A stretch of DNA of 53,261 nt, taken from contig JBMNTQ010000001.1 of NCBI GenBank assembly GCA_050945815.1, positions 1-53,261 on the forward strand. The letters are read 5' to 3'. Shown in pieces: positions 33,737 to 41,672 of the stretch. The notes beneath the pieces are model-generated. The model did not search any database. It was not told where the DNA came from and saw nothing but the letters and a program-made list of their open reading frames with translations. Source of the stretch: JBMNTQ01 sp050945815 (GTDB lineage: Bacteria > Bacillota > Clostridia > Christensenellales > JBMNTQ01). Within the stretch, counting starts at the first letter, position 1. Every line of letters starts with the position of its first letter. Both the position numbers and the translations under genes were made by a program.

Positions 33737-33774
33737 GGAGTTGCTCCTTTTGTGAGTAATGAGGGTGCAACTCC
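33737..33774 (+). other. Stem-loop between binding-protein and ATPase genes
   Basis: Arms GGAGTTGC (33737-33744) and GCAACTCC (33767-33774) form an 8-bp stem with a 22-base loop. Such hairpins after binding-protein genes usually favour high expression of that gene relative to the ATPase. Confidence 0.5.
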
Positions 33775-33818
33775 ACCTACCCTAACGTTGCATGAGAATA
33801 GCAAAGGGGGGCAAGTGT

Positions 33819-35321
33819 ATGCAGGAACAGGATTACATTCTGAAAATGGAACATATATGTAAGGGATTTCCTGGCGTCGTTGCCTTGGATGATGTTCAGC
33901 TCAATGTTAAAAAAGGAACGGTTCACGCTATTATGGGCGAGAATGGCGCCGGCAAGTCTACCCTGATGAAGGTTTTGCAGGGAATTTATAAGAAAGACGC
34001 AGGCACCATTACCTTCCGGGGCGAAGAGGTTAACTTCAAAGGACCGTCTGACGCTTTGCAAAAAGGGATCGCGATGATTCATCAGGAATTGAGCACTGTC
34101 CAGGATTTAACGGTGGCTGAGAATATTTTCTTGGGAAAAGAGATTACACTGGGGAAAACCATGTTCACGAAGAAGAAGACGATGGTTAGAAAAGCGCAGG
34201 AGCTTTTTGACAACTTGAGCATGGATATAGACCCCAAGTCAAAGATGAGATATTTAAGCGTTGCACAGCAGCAGATGTGCGAAATTGCAAAGGCGATCTC
34301 CTATAATGCTGATTTGATTATTATGGATGAGCCGACATCAGCAATTACTGAAACGGAAGTGGAGCATCTATTTAGCATCATTCGGGATTTGGTAGACAAT
34401 GGCATTACGATTATTTATATCACTCATAAAATGGATGAAGTTTGGAAAATTACCGATGAAATTACGGTTTATCGAGATGGAAAATATATTGGACAGGTAA
34501 ATACTCAGGAGACCACTCGAAACAAGCTGGTGCAGATGATGGTAGGCAGGGAGATTACCGCGATGTTTCCGAAGGAATATGCGGAGATTGGCGATGTTTA
34601 CCTAAAGGTTGAGGGTTTGAGCCGCAAAGGGGAATTTGAGGACGTGAGCTTTGAAGTAAAGCGCGGTGAGATTCTAGGCGTTGCGGGATTGATGGGTGCC
34701 GGTCGCAGCGAGATTATGGAGACATTGTTCGGTGTGCGGAAGAAGAGCGCAGGGGAAATTTATATTGACGGGAAGAAAATCCGGATTAATCGGCCCAGCG
34801 ACGCGATTAAAAATAAAATTGCTTTGTTGACCGAAGACAGAAAACGGAGCGGTTGTTTTTTGCCGCTGAGCGTGAGACTGAATACCTATGTTGCAGCCAT
34901 TAACAGCGTTGTTAAGGGGCCTTTTGTTGATTATAAGAAGACAGTTGCCGTTTCGGAAGATATGAAAAATAAGCTGAACATCAAGACGCCCAGCCTGGAG
35001 CAGAAGATCGTTAATCTTTCCGGCGGGAACCAGCAGAAAGTTTTGGTGGGCAGATGGTTGCTGACCAATCCGGACATTTTGATTATTGACGAGCCGACCC
35101 GGGGAATTGATGTGGGCGCCAAGGCGGAGATTCACAAGCTCATTTGCGCTTTGGCCAAAGAAGGCAAGTGCGTGATTATGATTTCCTCGGAACTGCCTGA
35201 AATATTGGGCATGAGCGATCGGATCATGGTGGTGAGCGACGGTAAAGTTGCAGGCTTTTTAACGGCTGAGGAAGCGACACAGGAGAAAATCCTGCTGTAT
35301 GCAACCGGCGAGACCGAATAA
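33819..35321 (+). CDS. Sugar ABC transporter double ATPase (RbsA/MglA-type)
   Basis: A 500-residue ATPase with two domains. Domain 1 has Walker A GENGAGKST, signature AQQQMCEIAKAI, Walker B LIIMDEPTSAI and switch His in ITHKMDEV. Domain 2 has a degenerate Walker A (GLMGAGRSE), the TEDRKRSG segment, a signature LSGGNQQKVLVGRWL and Walker B ILIIDEPTRGIDVGAK, the usual pattern for RbsA, MglA and XylG. I chose ATG 33819 after AAAGGGGGG. It powers the permease encoded next for uptake of the ligand captured by the lipoprotein upstream. It is the intact counterpart of the decayed ATPase at 30088. Confidence 0.95.
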   Translation: MQEQDYILKMEHICKGFPGVVALDDVQLNVKKGTVHAIMGENGAGKSTLMKVLQGIYKKDAGTITFRGEEVNFKGPSDALQKGIAMIHQELSTVQDLTVAENIFLGKEITLGKTMFTKKKTMVRKAQELFDNLSMDIDPKSKMRYLSVAQQQMCEIAKAISYNADLIIMDEPTSAITETEVEHLFSIIRDLVDNGITIIYITHKMDEVWKITDEITVYRDGKYIGQVNTQETTRNKLVQMMVGREITAMFPKEYAEIGDVYLKVEGLSRKGEFEDVSFEVKRGEILGVAGLMGAGRSEIMETLFGVRKKSAGEIYIDGKKIRINRPSDAIKNKIALLTEDRKRSGCFLPLSVRLNTYVAAINSVVKGPFVDYKKTVAVSEDMKNKLNIKTPSLEQKIVNLSGGNQQKVLVGRWLLTNPDILIIDEPTRGIDVGAKAEIHKLICALAKEGKCVIMISSELPEILGMSDRIMVVSDGKVAGFLTAEEATQEKILLYATGETE

Positions 35322-35343
35322 GACAGGCTGGGGGGAGATTACT

Positions 35344-36339
35344 TTGGAAAAGATGAAGTTACCTACATCGTGGAAAGAGAAACGGGCGAAGTTTTTATCA
35401 ACATATGGTACGCTGTTGATTTTGATTGGTATGATGTTGATTATGACCATATTGAAGGGGACTATGTTTTTGTCCTGGACCAATATTTTCAATGTGATGC
35501 GTCAGCAGACGGCCATTTCACTGATGGCTTTGGGCGTTATGCTGCCCATCATTACAGCAGGTACGGATTTATCCGGCGGATCGGTTATTGCCCTGTGCGG
35601 CGTTGTTGCCGCTATGCTGGCGCATCCGGAGTCGGCAGGCTCGGCAGCGGGAGAGTTTCCTTTTATTGTGCCCATCTTAGCGGGTATTTTGACCGGTGCT
35701 TTGTGCGGGCTGGTTAATGGGATTGTGATTTCTTATGGGAACGTTCCGCCGTTTATTGCTACGTTGGGTATGATGCAGGCGGCCCGCGGTATGACCCATA
35801 TCATTTCTAACGGCAAACCCATCAATGGATTTACGCCGGCTTTTGAAGCAATCGGCGGGGGCAGCTTGTTTGGGATTCCAGTTCCAATTTATATTTTGCT
35901 GGGCGCAGCTATTATTATGTATTTTATTCTGCACCGATCCAAATTTGGAACCTATGTTTATGCGATTGGCGGCAATGAGTTGGCTGCGAAGGTTTCGGGG
36001 ATTAAAGTAAACCTGAATAAAACCATGGTTTATGTGATTGCGGGTGCTTTTACCGGCTTGGCTTCTCTGGTGCTGACATCCAGAAGTATGGCGGGGAACC
36101 CTGCGGCAGGAGTTACCTATGAGATGGACGCCATTACCGGCGCTGTATTGGGCGGAACCAGCTTCTCGGGCGGTGTCGGAACGGCTTGGGGTACGCTGAT
36201 TGGTGCGTTGATTATGGGCGTTTTGACCAACGGGATGACGATGCTGCAGATTGACCCGAACTTGCAGATGATTGTGAAGGGCGCTGTTATTGTTATCGCT
36301 GTGTTGATTGATGAGCGCAAGAACAGGAAGAACCGATAG
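35344..36339 (+). CDS. Sugar ABC transporter permease (RbsC-type)
   Basis: A 331-residue permease with eight to ten membrane helices. QTAISLMALGVMLPIITAG (with the TDLSGGS motif right after), LVNGIVISYGNVPPFIATLG, YAIGGNELAAKVSGIK and the ending TGAVLGGTSFSGG are family hallmarks. It forms the sugar channel of the three-gene transporter. The TTG start at 35344 is six bases after GGGGGAGA and gives a normal N-terminus; ATG 35353 is an alternative. A terminator follows at 36365. Confidence 0.92.
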   Translation: MEKMKLPTSWKEKRAKFLSTYGTLLILIGMMLIMTILKGTMFLSWTNIFNVMRQQTAISLMALGVMLPIITAGTDLSGGSVIALCGVVAAMLAHPESAGSAAGEFPFIVPILAGILTGALCGLVNGIVISYGNVPPFIATLGMMQAARGMTHIISNGKPINGFTPAFEAIGGGSLFGIPVPIYILLGAAIIMYFILHRSKFGTYVYAIGGNELAAKVSGIKVNLNKTMVYVIAGAFTGLASLVLTSRSMAGNPAAGVTYEMDAITGAVLGGTSFSGGVGTAWGTLIGALIMGVLTNGMTMLQIDPNLQMIVKGAVIVIAVLIDERKNRKNR

Positions 36340-36364
36340 GAATTCTTGAATCATTCAGGTAGAT

Positions 36365-36402
36365 AAGCGAGCGGCCAGAGAAGGGCTGCTCGCTTTTTAT
36401 TG
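36365..36402 (+). terminator. Terminator of the sugar transporter operon
   Basis: AAGCGAGC-GGCC against GGCTGCTCGCTT (8 bp, one mismatch, 3 bp), followed by TTTTATTGTTT. It ends the operon about 25 bases after the permease stop. Confidence 0.75.
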
Positions 36403-36604
36403 TTTAAAAAAGCGCTAGGCTAGGCCCGTGGCAGAGAGGAGCTTTGGTGACTTTTCAAGCCCTTTACTTGGATAAAGTAAGCTAGGCCTGCCAACCAAGA
36501 ATTGAGAATAAACAGGGCAGCGAAACGATAGAAGCGCGCTTTTACGGGCAGATTCGATAGGTAGTTTAAGTTGGCGGTAAAGACAGGGCTTTTTAGGCAG
36601 ATAT

Positions 36605-36630
36605 GAAATACCCCCGGCTAGGCGGGGGGA
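36605..36630 (-). terminator. Possible terminator of the PAP2 gene
   Basis: A G/C stem (CCCCCG against CGGGGG) lies eight bases after the stop codon on the - strand; the following TATTTC run is weakly T-rich. Confidence 0.45.
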
Positions 36631-36637
36631 TGATTCG

Positions 36638-37243
36638 CTATTTTGGACATTTGGGGGACGAGAAGCGGGCTTTATTTCTCTTCGACGGAGGGGAAGGCGT
36701 TGGCGGGGAATAAGGGGATTGGGGAAAGAAGCGCTGGAGGATGGTGGCTGCGAGCCAGCCGCAGACTATGCCTAGGCCTGCGCCGGCGATGATATCGGAC
36801 GGGTAATGCAGGTAGAGGTAGATTCGGGAGAAGCCGACTAAGGCCGAAAACACATAGGCGAATATGCCGACTTTGCGGTTGGATAGGGCGATGGCGGTGG
36901 CAGCGGCAAAGGAGGAGCATGCGTGGGTAGAAGGAAAGGAAAAGCTGCTGGGTGCAGCAGCAGGCAAGAGGGCGCTTTGATTGAGCGCAAAGGGCCTTGG
37001 ACGTTGTATGAGAGGCTTGAGGATATGGTCGGAGACATAGTAGCTCAGCAGCAGCGCGGCCAGCAGGGTAAGCCCCAGACGCCGGGTTTTTTTGGCGAAT
37101 AGGCAAGCTGCGGCTACGGCCACCCAGATTAGCCCCGCATCGGTGATATGGGAGATTATGAGCATGCTTTGGTCTAGTATGCTGTAGCGCAGCAACGGCT
37201 GTAGGGAGTTTAAAAGCGATAGTTCAAAGCAAGAAAGACTCAT
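36638..37243 (-). CDS. PAP2 superfamily phosphatase
   Basis: A 201-residue membrane phosphatase with about five helices. The three PAP2 motifs are present: K...RPRP in LKPLIQRPRPFA, FPSTHACSS (usual PSGH, here PSTH), and GFSRIYLYLHYPSDIIAG with the catalytic His. It probably hydrolyses undecaprenyl pyrophosphate or phosphatidate at the outer face. The last 35 residues are Pro/Ser/Lys-rich and not part of the domain. It is a single gene with no partner nearby. Confidence 0.85.
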   Translation of the reverse strand: MSLSCFELSLLNSLQPLLRYSILDQSMLIISHITDAGLIWVAVAAACLFAKKTRRLGLTLLAALLLSYYVSDHILKPLIQRPRPFALNQSALLPAAAPSSFSFPSTHACSSFAAATAIALSNRKVGIFAYVFSALVGFSRIYLYLHYPSDIIAGAGLGIVCGWLAATILQRFFPQSPYSPPTPSPPSKRNKARFSSPKCPK

Positions 37244-37397
37244 AGGCGGGCCAACCCTTTCGCGGCGCTTGCATCAGCGCTATTGTCTGGGTTAGGTTGT
37301 GCATTTTTTGTGAATAATATGATGATTGAAAAGAGATTCGGCAAGGATGGGATAGGTTATGAGCAGGATGGTTTTTGAGAGTGAAGCTTAATAGAAG

Positions 37398-37631
37398 CTA
37401 TTTTAGTGTTTGCTCTTCTTTATTGAATAATGCGTCGGCTTTTCTGTCTAAGAGCGGAGGCAGAAAGTAGGAGAGGGGAATAGACGGCGGGAATGTTAGA
37501 ACCCATCCTTCTAGCCAGGCAAGGACAAAGCCTGCGGCAAAACCGTTCTTCACCAGACCCATGATGAGGGACATGGTACAGGACATAATCAGTGCCATCA
37601 GAACAGAAGAGAACAGCTTGGATTTTTTCAT
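37398..37631 (-). CDS. Small membrane protein, DUF2798-like
   Basis: A 77-residue protein with two membrane helices: LFSSVLMALIMSCTMSLIMG and GFVLAWLEGWVLTFPPSIP, then PLLDRKADAL and a polar tail. The spacing and the AWLEGWVLTFP pattern match DUF2798 proteins, whose function is unknown. I use ATG 37631, eight bases after AGGAG, rather than the upstream start at 37649. It lies in a region of short, unlinked genes and the gaps on either side (about 150-195 bases) show nothing more. Confidence 0.65.
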   Translation of the reverse strand: MKKSKLFSSVLMALIMSCTMSLIMGLVKNGFAAGFVLAWLEGWVLTFPPSIPLSYFLPPLLDRKADALFNKEEQTLK

Positions 37632-37827
37632 GAAGACGCTCCTTTGCATGGCATAGTATTTATATCATTGTAGCGTACTTTGGCGGATGGGGCAAGAAAC
37701 GGGCATGTGGGCCATTGAACTTTGGAGCAGGCGGCTTTTTGAATTACCTTCTGCCGGTTTATTTTGGATGGGATATGTGCTATGATAAGATAATAAATCG
37801 TAATAGTATAGTAATGGGGGATGAATC

Positions 37828-38271
37828 ATGGCAACGCTAGATTTTATTCATGTAGGGATTACTGTGAAAGACTTGGACGTCACTCGGCGCTTCTATGAGA
37901 AGCTTGGATTCACTGTGAGCAAAGAGCCCTTTGCTACGACATGGGAAGGCTATTGGAAGGCCAAGAACTTCTTCTATAAGCTGCCGGAAGGAACAAATGG
38001 GAAGATTCTTTTTATGGCATCCCCAAGCGGCGCAAAGGTCGAATTCTTCTGGTTTGACCAACTTGTGGACGGAGAATATGATGTGTGGAATCGTCCTGGA
38101 ATTCACCACATAGCTTTGTCGACAGATGATATTAAATCTGTTGTGGAAGCCCTTCGAGCCGAAGGCGTGGAGTTTGAATTGGGGCCGGTGAAGGGGACGA
38201 CACAGGAATTTGTGTTCTTGAGAGACCCGGATGGCAATATGATTGAGATTGGCCAGCCCTATGACCTTTAA
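37828..38271 (+). CDS. VOC superfamily protein (glyoxalase-like)
   Basis: A 147-residue vicinal oxygen chelate protein with two beta-alpha-beta-beta-beta modules. The first begins with FIHVGITVKDLDVTRRFYEKLG (metal His), the second with GIHHIALSTDDIKSVVEAL, and the C-terminus has FLRDPDGNMIEIGQ with the final Glu ligand. Such proteins include lactoylglutathione lyase, methylmalonyl-CoA epimerase and dioxygenases; this one cannot be assigned. A strong ribosome site (GGGGGATG) precedes ATG 37828 and a clear terminator follows. Confidence 0.85.
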   Translation: MATLDFIHVGITVKDLDVTRRFYEKLGFTVSKEPFATTWEGYWKAKNFFYKLPEGTNGKILFMASPSGAKVEFFWFDQLVDGEYDVWNRPGIHHIALSTDDIKSVVEALRAEGVEFELGPVKGTTQEFVFLRDPDGNMIEIGQPYDL

Positions 38272-38394
38272 GTAAGAAGAAAGCTCGTTGCCGGGTAAAC
38301 CTTGGCGCTCGCTGAATGGGGGGCTTTGGGTTTTTGTTGCAAGTTGAGGGGAAGAGCTTTTAATCGGAGACTTAGAGGACCGCAATAAAGTAAG

Positions 38395-38422
38395 AAGCCG
38401 CGATCATACCGCGGCTTTTTTG
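38395..38422 (+). terminator. Terminator of the VOC gene
   Basis: AAGCCGCG, loop ATCATAC, CGCGGCTT followed by TTTTG, about 120 bases after the stop. Confidence 0.72.
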
Positions 38423-38460
38423 CTGTTCAATGCTGCCGAAAAGACGCAGGCTTGTACGCA

Positions 38461-38626
38461 GACATGAAAATATCGCACGCCATCGAAAGACAGCGCGCGA
38501 CACTTTGGGCGGCGGCTCGCGCTTTGCCCTGTGCTACCAATAAAGATGCAACATTTCGCCGCGGACATAAAAAACCGCGCCCCGTCAAAAGATCGTGCGC
38601 GATATTGTAAGCGGCGGCTCGCCGCT
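38461..38626. repeat. Degenerate two-copy repeat beside tRNA-Glu
   Basis: Two related segments, about 60 bases each, start GACATGAAAA at 38461 and GACATAAAAA at 38564, 103 bases apart. By eye about 45 of 62 positions match, including GCGCGA and the shared GCGGCGGCTCG. In copy 2 the end is a hairpin GCGGCG-GCT-CGCCGC. The stretch is rich in G/C palindromes and coding-like on the - strand only by chance. It looks like a dispersed intergenic element. Confidence 0.5.
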
Positions 38627-38665
38627 GTAATGGTTTGACTAAATAGATGACGCCTGTTTCGGGCA

Positions 38666-38701
38666 AAGAAAATTCGCAAACCACCGAAGCGATTTGCGAA
38701 T
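38666..38701 (-). terminator. tRNA-Glu terminator
   Basis: On the - strand ATTCGCAAA (38701-38693), a 12-base loop, TTTGCGAAT (38680-38672) then TTTCTTTG, starting 22 bases after the tRNA CCA. Confidence 0.7.
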
Positions 38702-38722
38702 GTGGGTCCAGCGTCACGCTGG

Positions 38723-38798
38723 TGGCACCCCCAAGGGGATTCGAACCCCTGTTACCGCCGTGAGAGGGCGGCGTCCTAGGCCTCTAGACCATGGGGGC
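38723..38798 (-). tRNA. tRNA-Glu (CTC)
   Basis: A 76-base tRNA with encoded CCA. On the - strand the acceptor stem GCCCCCA pairs with TGGGGGT (G1-U72 wobble), the D arm contains GGTCTAGAGGCC, the anticodon stem CCGCC/GGCGG encloses loop CTCTCAC giving anticodon CTC, and the T arm is AGGGG-TTCGAAT-CCCCT. CTC reads the glutamate codon GAG. The promoter is at 38821-38849. Confidence 0.95.
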
Positions 38799-38820
38799 AA
38801 ATAGGATGTTAGCAAAATAT

Positions 38821-38849
38821 ATTGTATAATATGGCGAACAACTTGTCAA
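38821..38849 (-). promoter_or_regulatory. tRNA-Glu promoter
   Basis: TTGACA (38849-38844), exactly 17 bases, TACAAT (38826-38821), 22 bases before the tRNA 5' end on the - strand. Confidence 0.7.
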
Positions 38850-38934
38850 GCAAAAACCAAGTAGGCTGCCTCGAAAAAGGCGCGCTTTTCAAGGCCGGCG
38901 TCTTGATTTCGTTAAGCAGGGCAGAAGTATGCTG

Positions 38935-38969
38935 AACAAAAGAAAGGAGCAGCATGTGCGCTGCTCCTT
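38935..38969 (-). terminator. Terminator of the pot operon
   Basis: AAGGAGCAGC (38969-38960), six-base loop, GCTGCTCCTT (38953-38944) then TCTTTTGTT on the - strand, 28 bases after potD. Confidence 0.8.
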
Positions 38970-38997
38970 CGATGCGGAACGATTGGCCCGGGCAGAT

Positions 38998-40056
38998 TTA
39001 GCCTCGGGTGGCCTTAACTTTCATCCAGATATCGTTGTATCGATCGATGAAGTCGCCTAAGTCGTGGAAAATTTCACAACGCTCCAATGCTTCTTCGCTG
39101 GGGTTGTAGGCCGGATTGTTGCGCAATATCTCGTCTGCCTCGTCGAATGATTGTTGTACCGGCGTGGTGTAGCCGATATAGTTTGTGTTGATCAGCGCGA
39201 TATCCGGCCGGCAGAGGAAATCGATAAACAGCATGGCTGCATCGTAATTCTCAGTGTCCTTCATGATGACCATATTGTCGAACCAAAGGTTGCTTCCTTC
39301 TTTGGGAATGGCGTAGGATAGCTCCTCGTTTTCCATGATGCAGTAGGCTGCGTCGCCGGAGTAGACCACGGCCAAAGCCGCGTTGTTGCCAATCATCTTA
39401 TCCTTGACTTCATCGCCCACATAGGCCAGCACCAGAGGCTTCTGGGCGACCAGGTCCGCCTCTGCGGCAGACAGGGCGGCTTCATCGCGGGTGTTGATTT
39501 CGTAGCCGTTTTTCATTAGGGCTACAGCGATGGAATCGCGGATGGAGTCGTACATGAAGATCTGTTTTTCATAGGCCTCATCCCAGAGGATTTCCCAGCT
39601 GTCTACTGTTTCATCCACCATGGTGGTGTTGTAGAGGATGCCTAACGTACCCCACATATAGGGAACGGAGTATTGGTTGCCCGGGTCGAAAGACTGATCT
39701 TTGCAGAAATCCATGATTTCATCGAAATTCTCAAGCTTGGAGGTATCGATCTTGGCGAGGGAATCGTTGGCAATTAGCCTTTCGATAATATAATCTGAAG
39801 GGAAAGCGACGTCGTAACCGCCGGAATCCAGCATCACCATCATTTCCTCGTTGTTGGGAACATCTTGATAGTTGACTTTGATCCAGGGATATTCGTCTTC
39901 AAAGGTGGCGACGAGGGAATCTTCTATATAGTCGCCCCAGTTTAAGACGTTTAAGGTCACGTTTTGCTGCTGGCCTCCACCGGTATTGCCGCCGCAGGCA
40001 GCCAGCACAGGGACAATCATAAGTAGTACCAGGGCTAGGGAAAGAAATTTTTTCAT
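38998..40056 (-). CDS. potD: Spermidine/putrescine-binding lipoprotein PotD
   Basis: A 352-residue lipoprotein: signal peptide with lipobox LAAC (Cys near 21), a short Gly-rich linker, and a PotD/PotF-type binding domain beginning LNVLNWGDYIEDSLVATF. Diagnostic segments are DVAFPSDYIIERL, PYMWGTLGILYN and FIDFLCRPDIA. It captures polyamines outside the membrane for PotBC. Its start overlaps the potC stop (ATGA). It is the last gene of potRABCD and is followed by a strong terminator. Confidence 0.94.
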   Translation of the reverse strand: MKKFLSLALVLLMIVPVLAACGGNTGGGQQQNVTLNVLNWGDYIEDSLVATFEDEYPWIKVNYQDVPNNEEMMVMLDSGGYDVAFPSDYIIERLIANDSLAKIDTSKLENFDEIMDFCKDQSFDPGNQYSVPYMWGTLGILYNTTMVDETVDSWEILWDEAYEKQIFMYDSIRDSIAVALMKNGYEINTRDEAALSAAEADLVAQKPLVLAYVGDEVKDKMIGNNAALAVVYSGDAAYCIMENEELSYAIPKEGSNLWFDNMVIMKDTENYDAAMLFIDFLCRPDIALINTNYIGYTTPVQQSFDEADEILRNNPAYNPSEEALERCEIFHDLGDFIDRYNDIWMKVKATRG

Positions 40057-40850
40057 TTTACAGTCTCCTTCAGATTATTTTTATCCCGCGATGAACGTCG
40101 GTTCACAATAACCAGCAAAATGATAACGCTGAAAAACATAAGTGTGGACAGGGCGTTGATCTTGGGGTTGAGGCCCCGCCGGGCCATGGAATATATTGTA
40201 ACCGAGAGGTTCTGGGCGCTTTGTGAAGTAAACATACTGATGACAAAGTCGTCCAGGGAGAGGGTGAACGCCAGAATTGCGCCGGTAATGATGCCTGGAC
40301 GGATATCCGGAATGATGACCTTGCGCAGGGCATAGAAGGGGGTGGCACCTAAATCCAGTGCGGCTTCGTACATCTGGGGGCGCATTTGACGCAACCTAGG
40401 CAGCACCGAGAAGATGACGTAGGGCACATTAAAGGATATGTGGGCCAGCAGTAACGTCAGATACCCCCGGGGAATGTTGAAGAACAAGAATAACAGCATC
40501 AGCGAAATACCGGTTACAATATCGGGATTCAGCATGGGGATATAGGTGACATTCAGCACCGCCGTCTTGGTGCGCCGCCGCATGTTGTGTATGCCGATGG
40601 CGGCGAGGGTGCCAATGATGGTGGCGATGATCGCGGACAATACGGCCACGGACAAGGAGATATAGAGGGCGTTGAGGATGCGCGCGTCGGAGAAAAGCTG
40701 CTCATACCATGTGAAGGAAAACCCGGTCCACTTGGACATGGATTTACCTTCGTTAAAGGAAAAGACCACCAGCACGAAGATGGGTGCGTAGAGGAAGAGC
40801 AGCACCAGTGCCATGTATATTTTGGTAAAAATCCCCGTCTTTTTCGTCAT
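40053..40850 (-). CDS. potC: Spermidine/putrescine ABC permease PotC
   Basis: A 265-residue permease with six helices. YAPIFVLVVFSFNEGKS near the N-terminus, PDIVTGISLMLLF and the EAA loop AALDLGATPFYALRKVIIP (which contacts PotA) identify PotC. With PotB it forms the polyamine channel. Both ends overlap neighbouring genes by four bases (ATGA), indicating coupled translation. Confidence 0.93.
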   Translation of the reverse strand: MTKKTGIFTKIYMALVLLFLYAPIFVLVVFSFNEGKSMSKWTGFSFTWYEQLFSDARILNALYISLSVAVLSAIIATIIGTLAAIGIHNMRRRTKTAVLNVTYIPMLNPDIVTGISLMLLFLFFNIPRGYLTLLLAHISFNVPYVIFSVLPRLRQMRPQMYEAALDLGATPFYALRKVIIPDIRPGIITGAILAFTLSLDDFVISMFTSQSAQNLSVTIYSMARRGLNPKINALSTLMFFSVIILLVIVNRRSSRDKNNLKETVK

Positions 40851-41668
40851 AGGCCGCCACCTGCCTGTTCAAGCTGGTCGTGCCGAGACAGCACCAGCAT
40901 ACTGACGATGATGAACAGCATCATGATGAAGGACAGGGCAGAACCGAAGTTCCAATCCTGTAGCGTCAGAAACTGATTTTCGATCAGGTCGCCGTATAGC
41001 ATATATTGTGAGCCGCCCAAAAGGCGGGAGATGGCGAAGGTGGTGATGGCCGGCATGAATACCATCGTGATGCCGGAGATGACGCCGGGCATGGACAGCG
41101 GGAAAATAATCCGGGAAAATACGCGGCGAGAATTCGCGCCCAAGTCTTCCGCCGCTTCGACGAGGGAATTGGGGATTTTAGACAGAGCTGTGTAGATGGG
41201 CAGCACCATAAACGGCAGGAAATTGTAGACCATGCCTACAAGGATTGCCCCGGAATTGTACATCAGCTCCGCCCGCCCAAAGCCCAGGCCCATCAGCAGT
41301 TGGTTGATCAGGCCGTTGGTGTCTAGCAGCATCATCCAAGCGTAGGTGCGCAGCAGAAAGTTCATCCACATGGGCAGCATGAACCAGATCATCAGCCGCT
41401 GGGCCTTTTTCCCGTTGCGCGCCATATACAGGGCCACAGGATAACCTAAGACCAAGCAGATGGCTGTACAGATGAGCGCCAGAATGATGGAGCGCACGAG
41501 GACATCTACGTAGATTGGATCGAAGGTTTTGATGATGTTGTCCAGCGAAAAGACGAGCTGGCCGCTGATGTCGCTGGTAAAGGCGTAGTAGATGATGAGC
41601 AGCAGCGGCAGCAGGATAAAGACCACCATCCACAAAATATAGGGGTATCGTAAGAGTTTGCTCAGCAT
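40847..41668 (-). CDS. potB: Spermidine/putrescine ABC permease PotB
   Basis: A 273-residue permease with six helices. LLIIYYAFTSDISG near the N-terminus, LIWFMLPMWMNFLLRTYAWM and the EAA loop AAEDLGANSRRVFSRIIFPLSMPG are PotB hallmarks. It partners PotC. It starts four bases after the potA stop, with AAAGGA eight bases before ATG 41668. Confidence 0.93.
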   Translation of the reverse strand: MLSKLLRYPYILWMVVFILLPLLLIIYYAFTSDISGQLVFSLDNIIKTFDPIYVDVLVRSIILALICTAICLVLGYPVALYMARNGKKAQRLMIWFMLPMWMNFLLRTYAWMMLLDTNGLINQLLMGLGFGRAELMYNSGAILVGMVYNFLPFMVLPIYTALSKIPNSLVEAAEDLGANSRRVFSRIIFPLSMPGVISGITMVFMPAITTFAISRLLGGSQYMLYGDLIENQFLTLQDWNFGSALSFIMMLFIIVSMLVLSRHDQLEQAGGGL

Positions 41669-41672
41669 GGGC

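Noticed and set aside
33782..33787. AACGTT near the sugar ATPase gene start
   Set aside because: Lacks the A/T flanks of the AAACGTTT operator, is not near a promoter, and lies inside an operon. AACGTT at 28638 (coding) and 42698 (coding) were dropped for the same reason.
38461..38626. CRISPR-like array
   Set aside because: Only two degenerate copies of different internal sequence, no constant spacer length and no cas genes anywhere in the window.
38427..38717. 96-residue - strand frame, and an overlapping 91-residue one at 38404-38679, after tRNA-Glu
   Set aside because: They are translations of the hairpin repeat and the tRNA terminator with no start signal.
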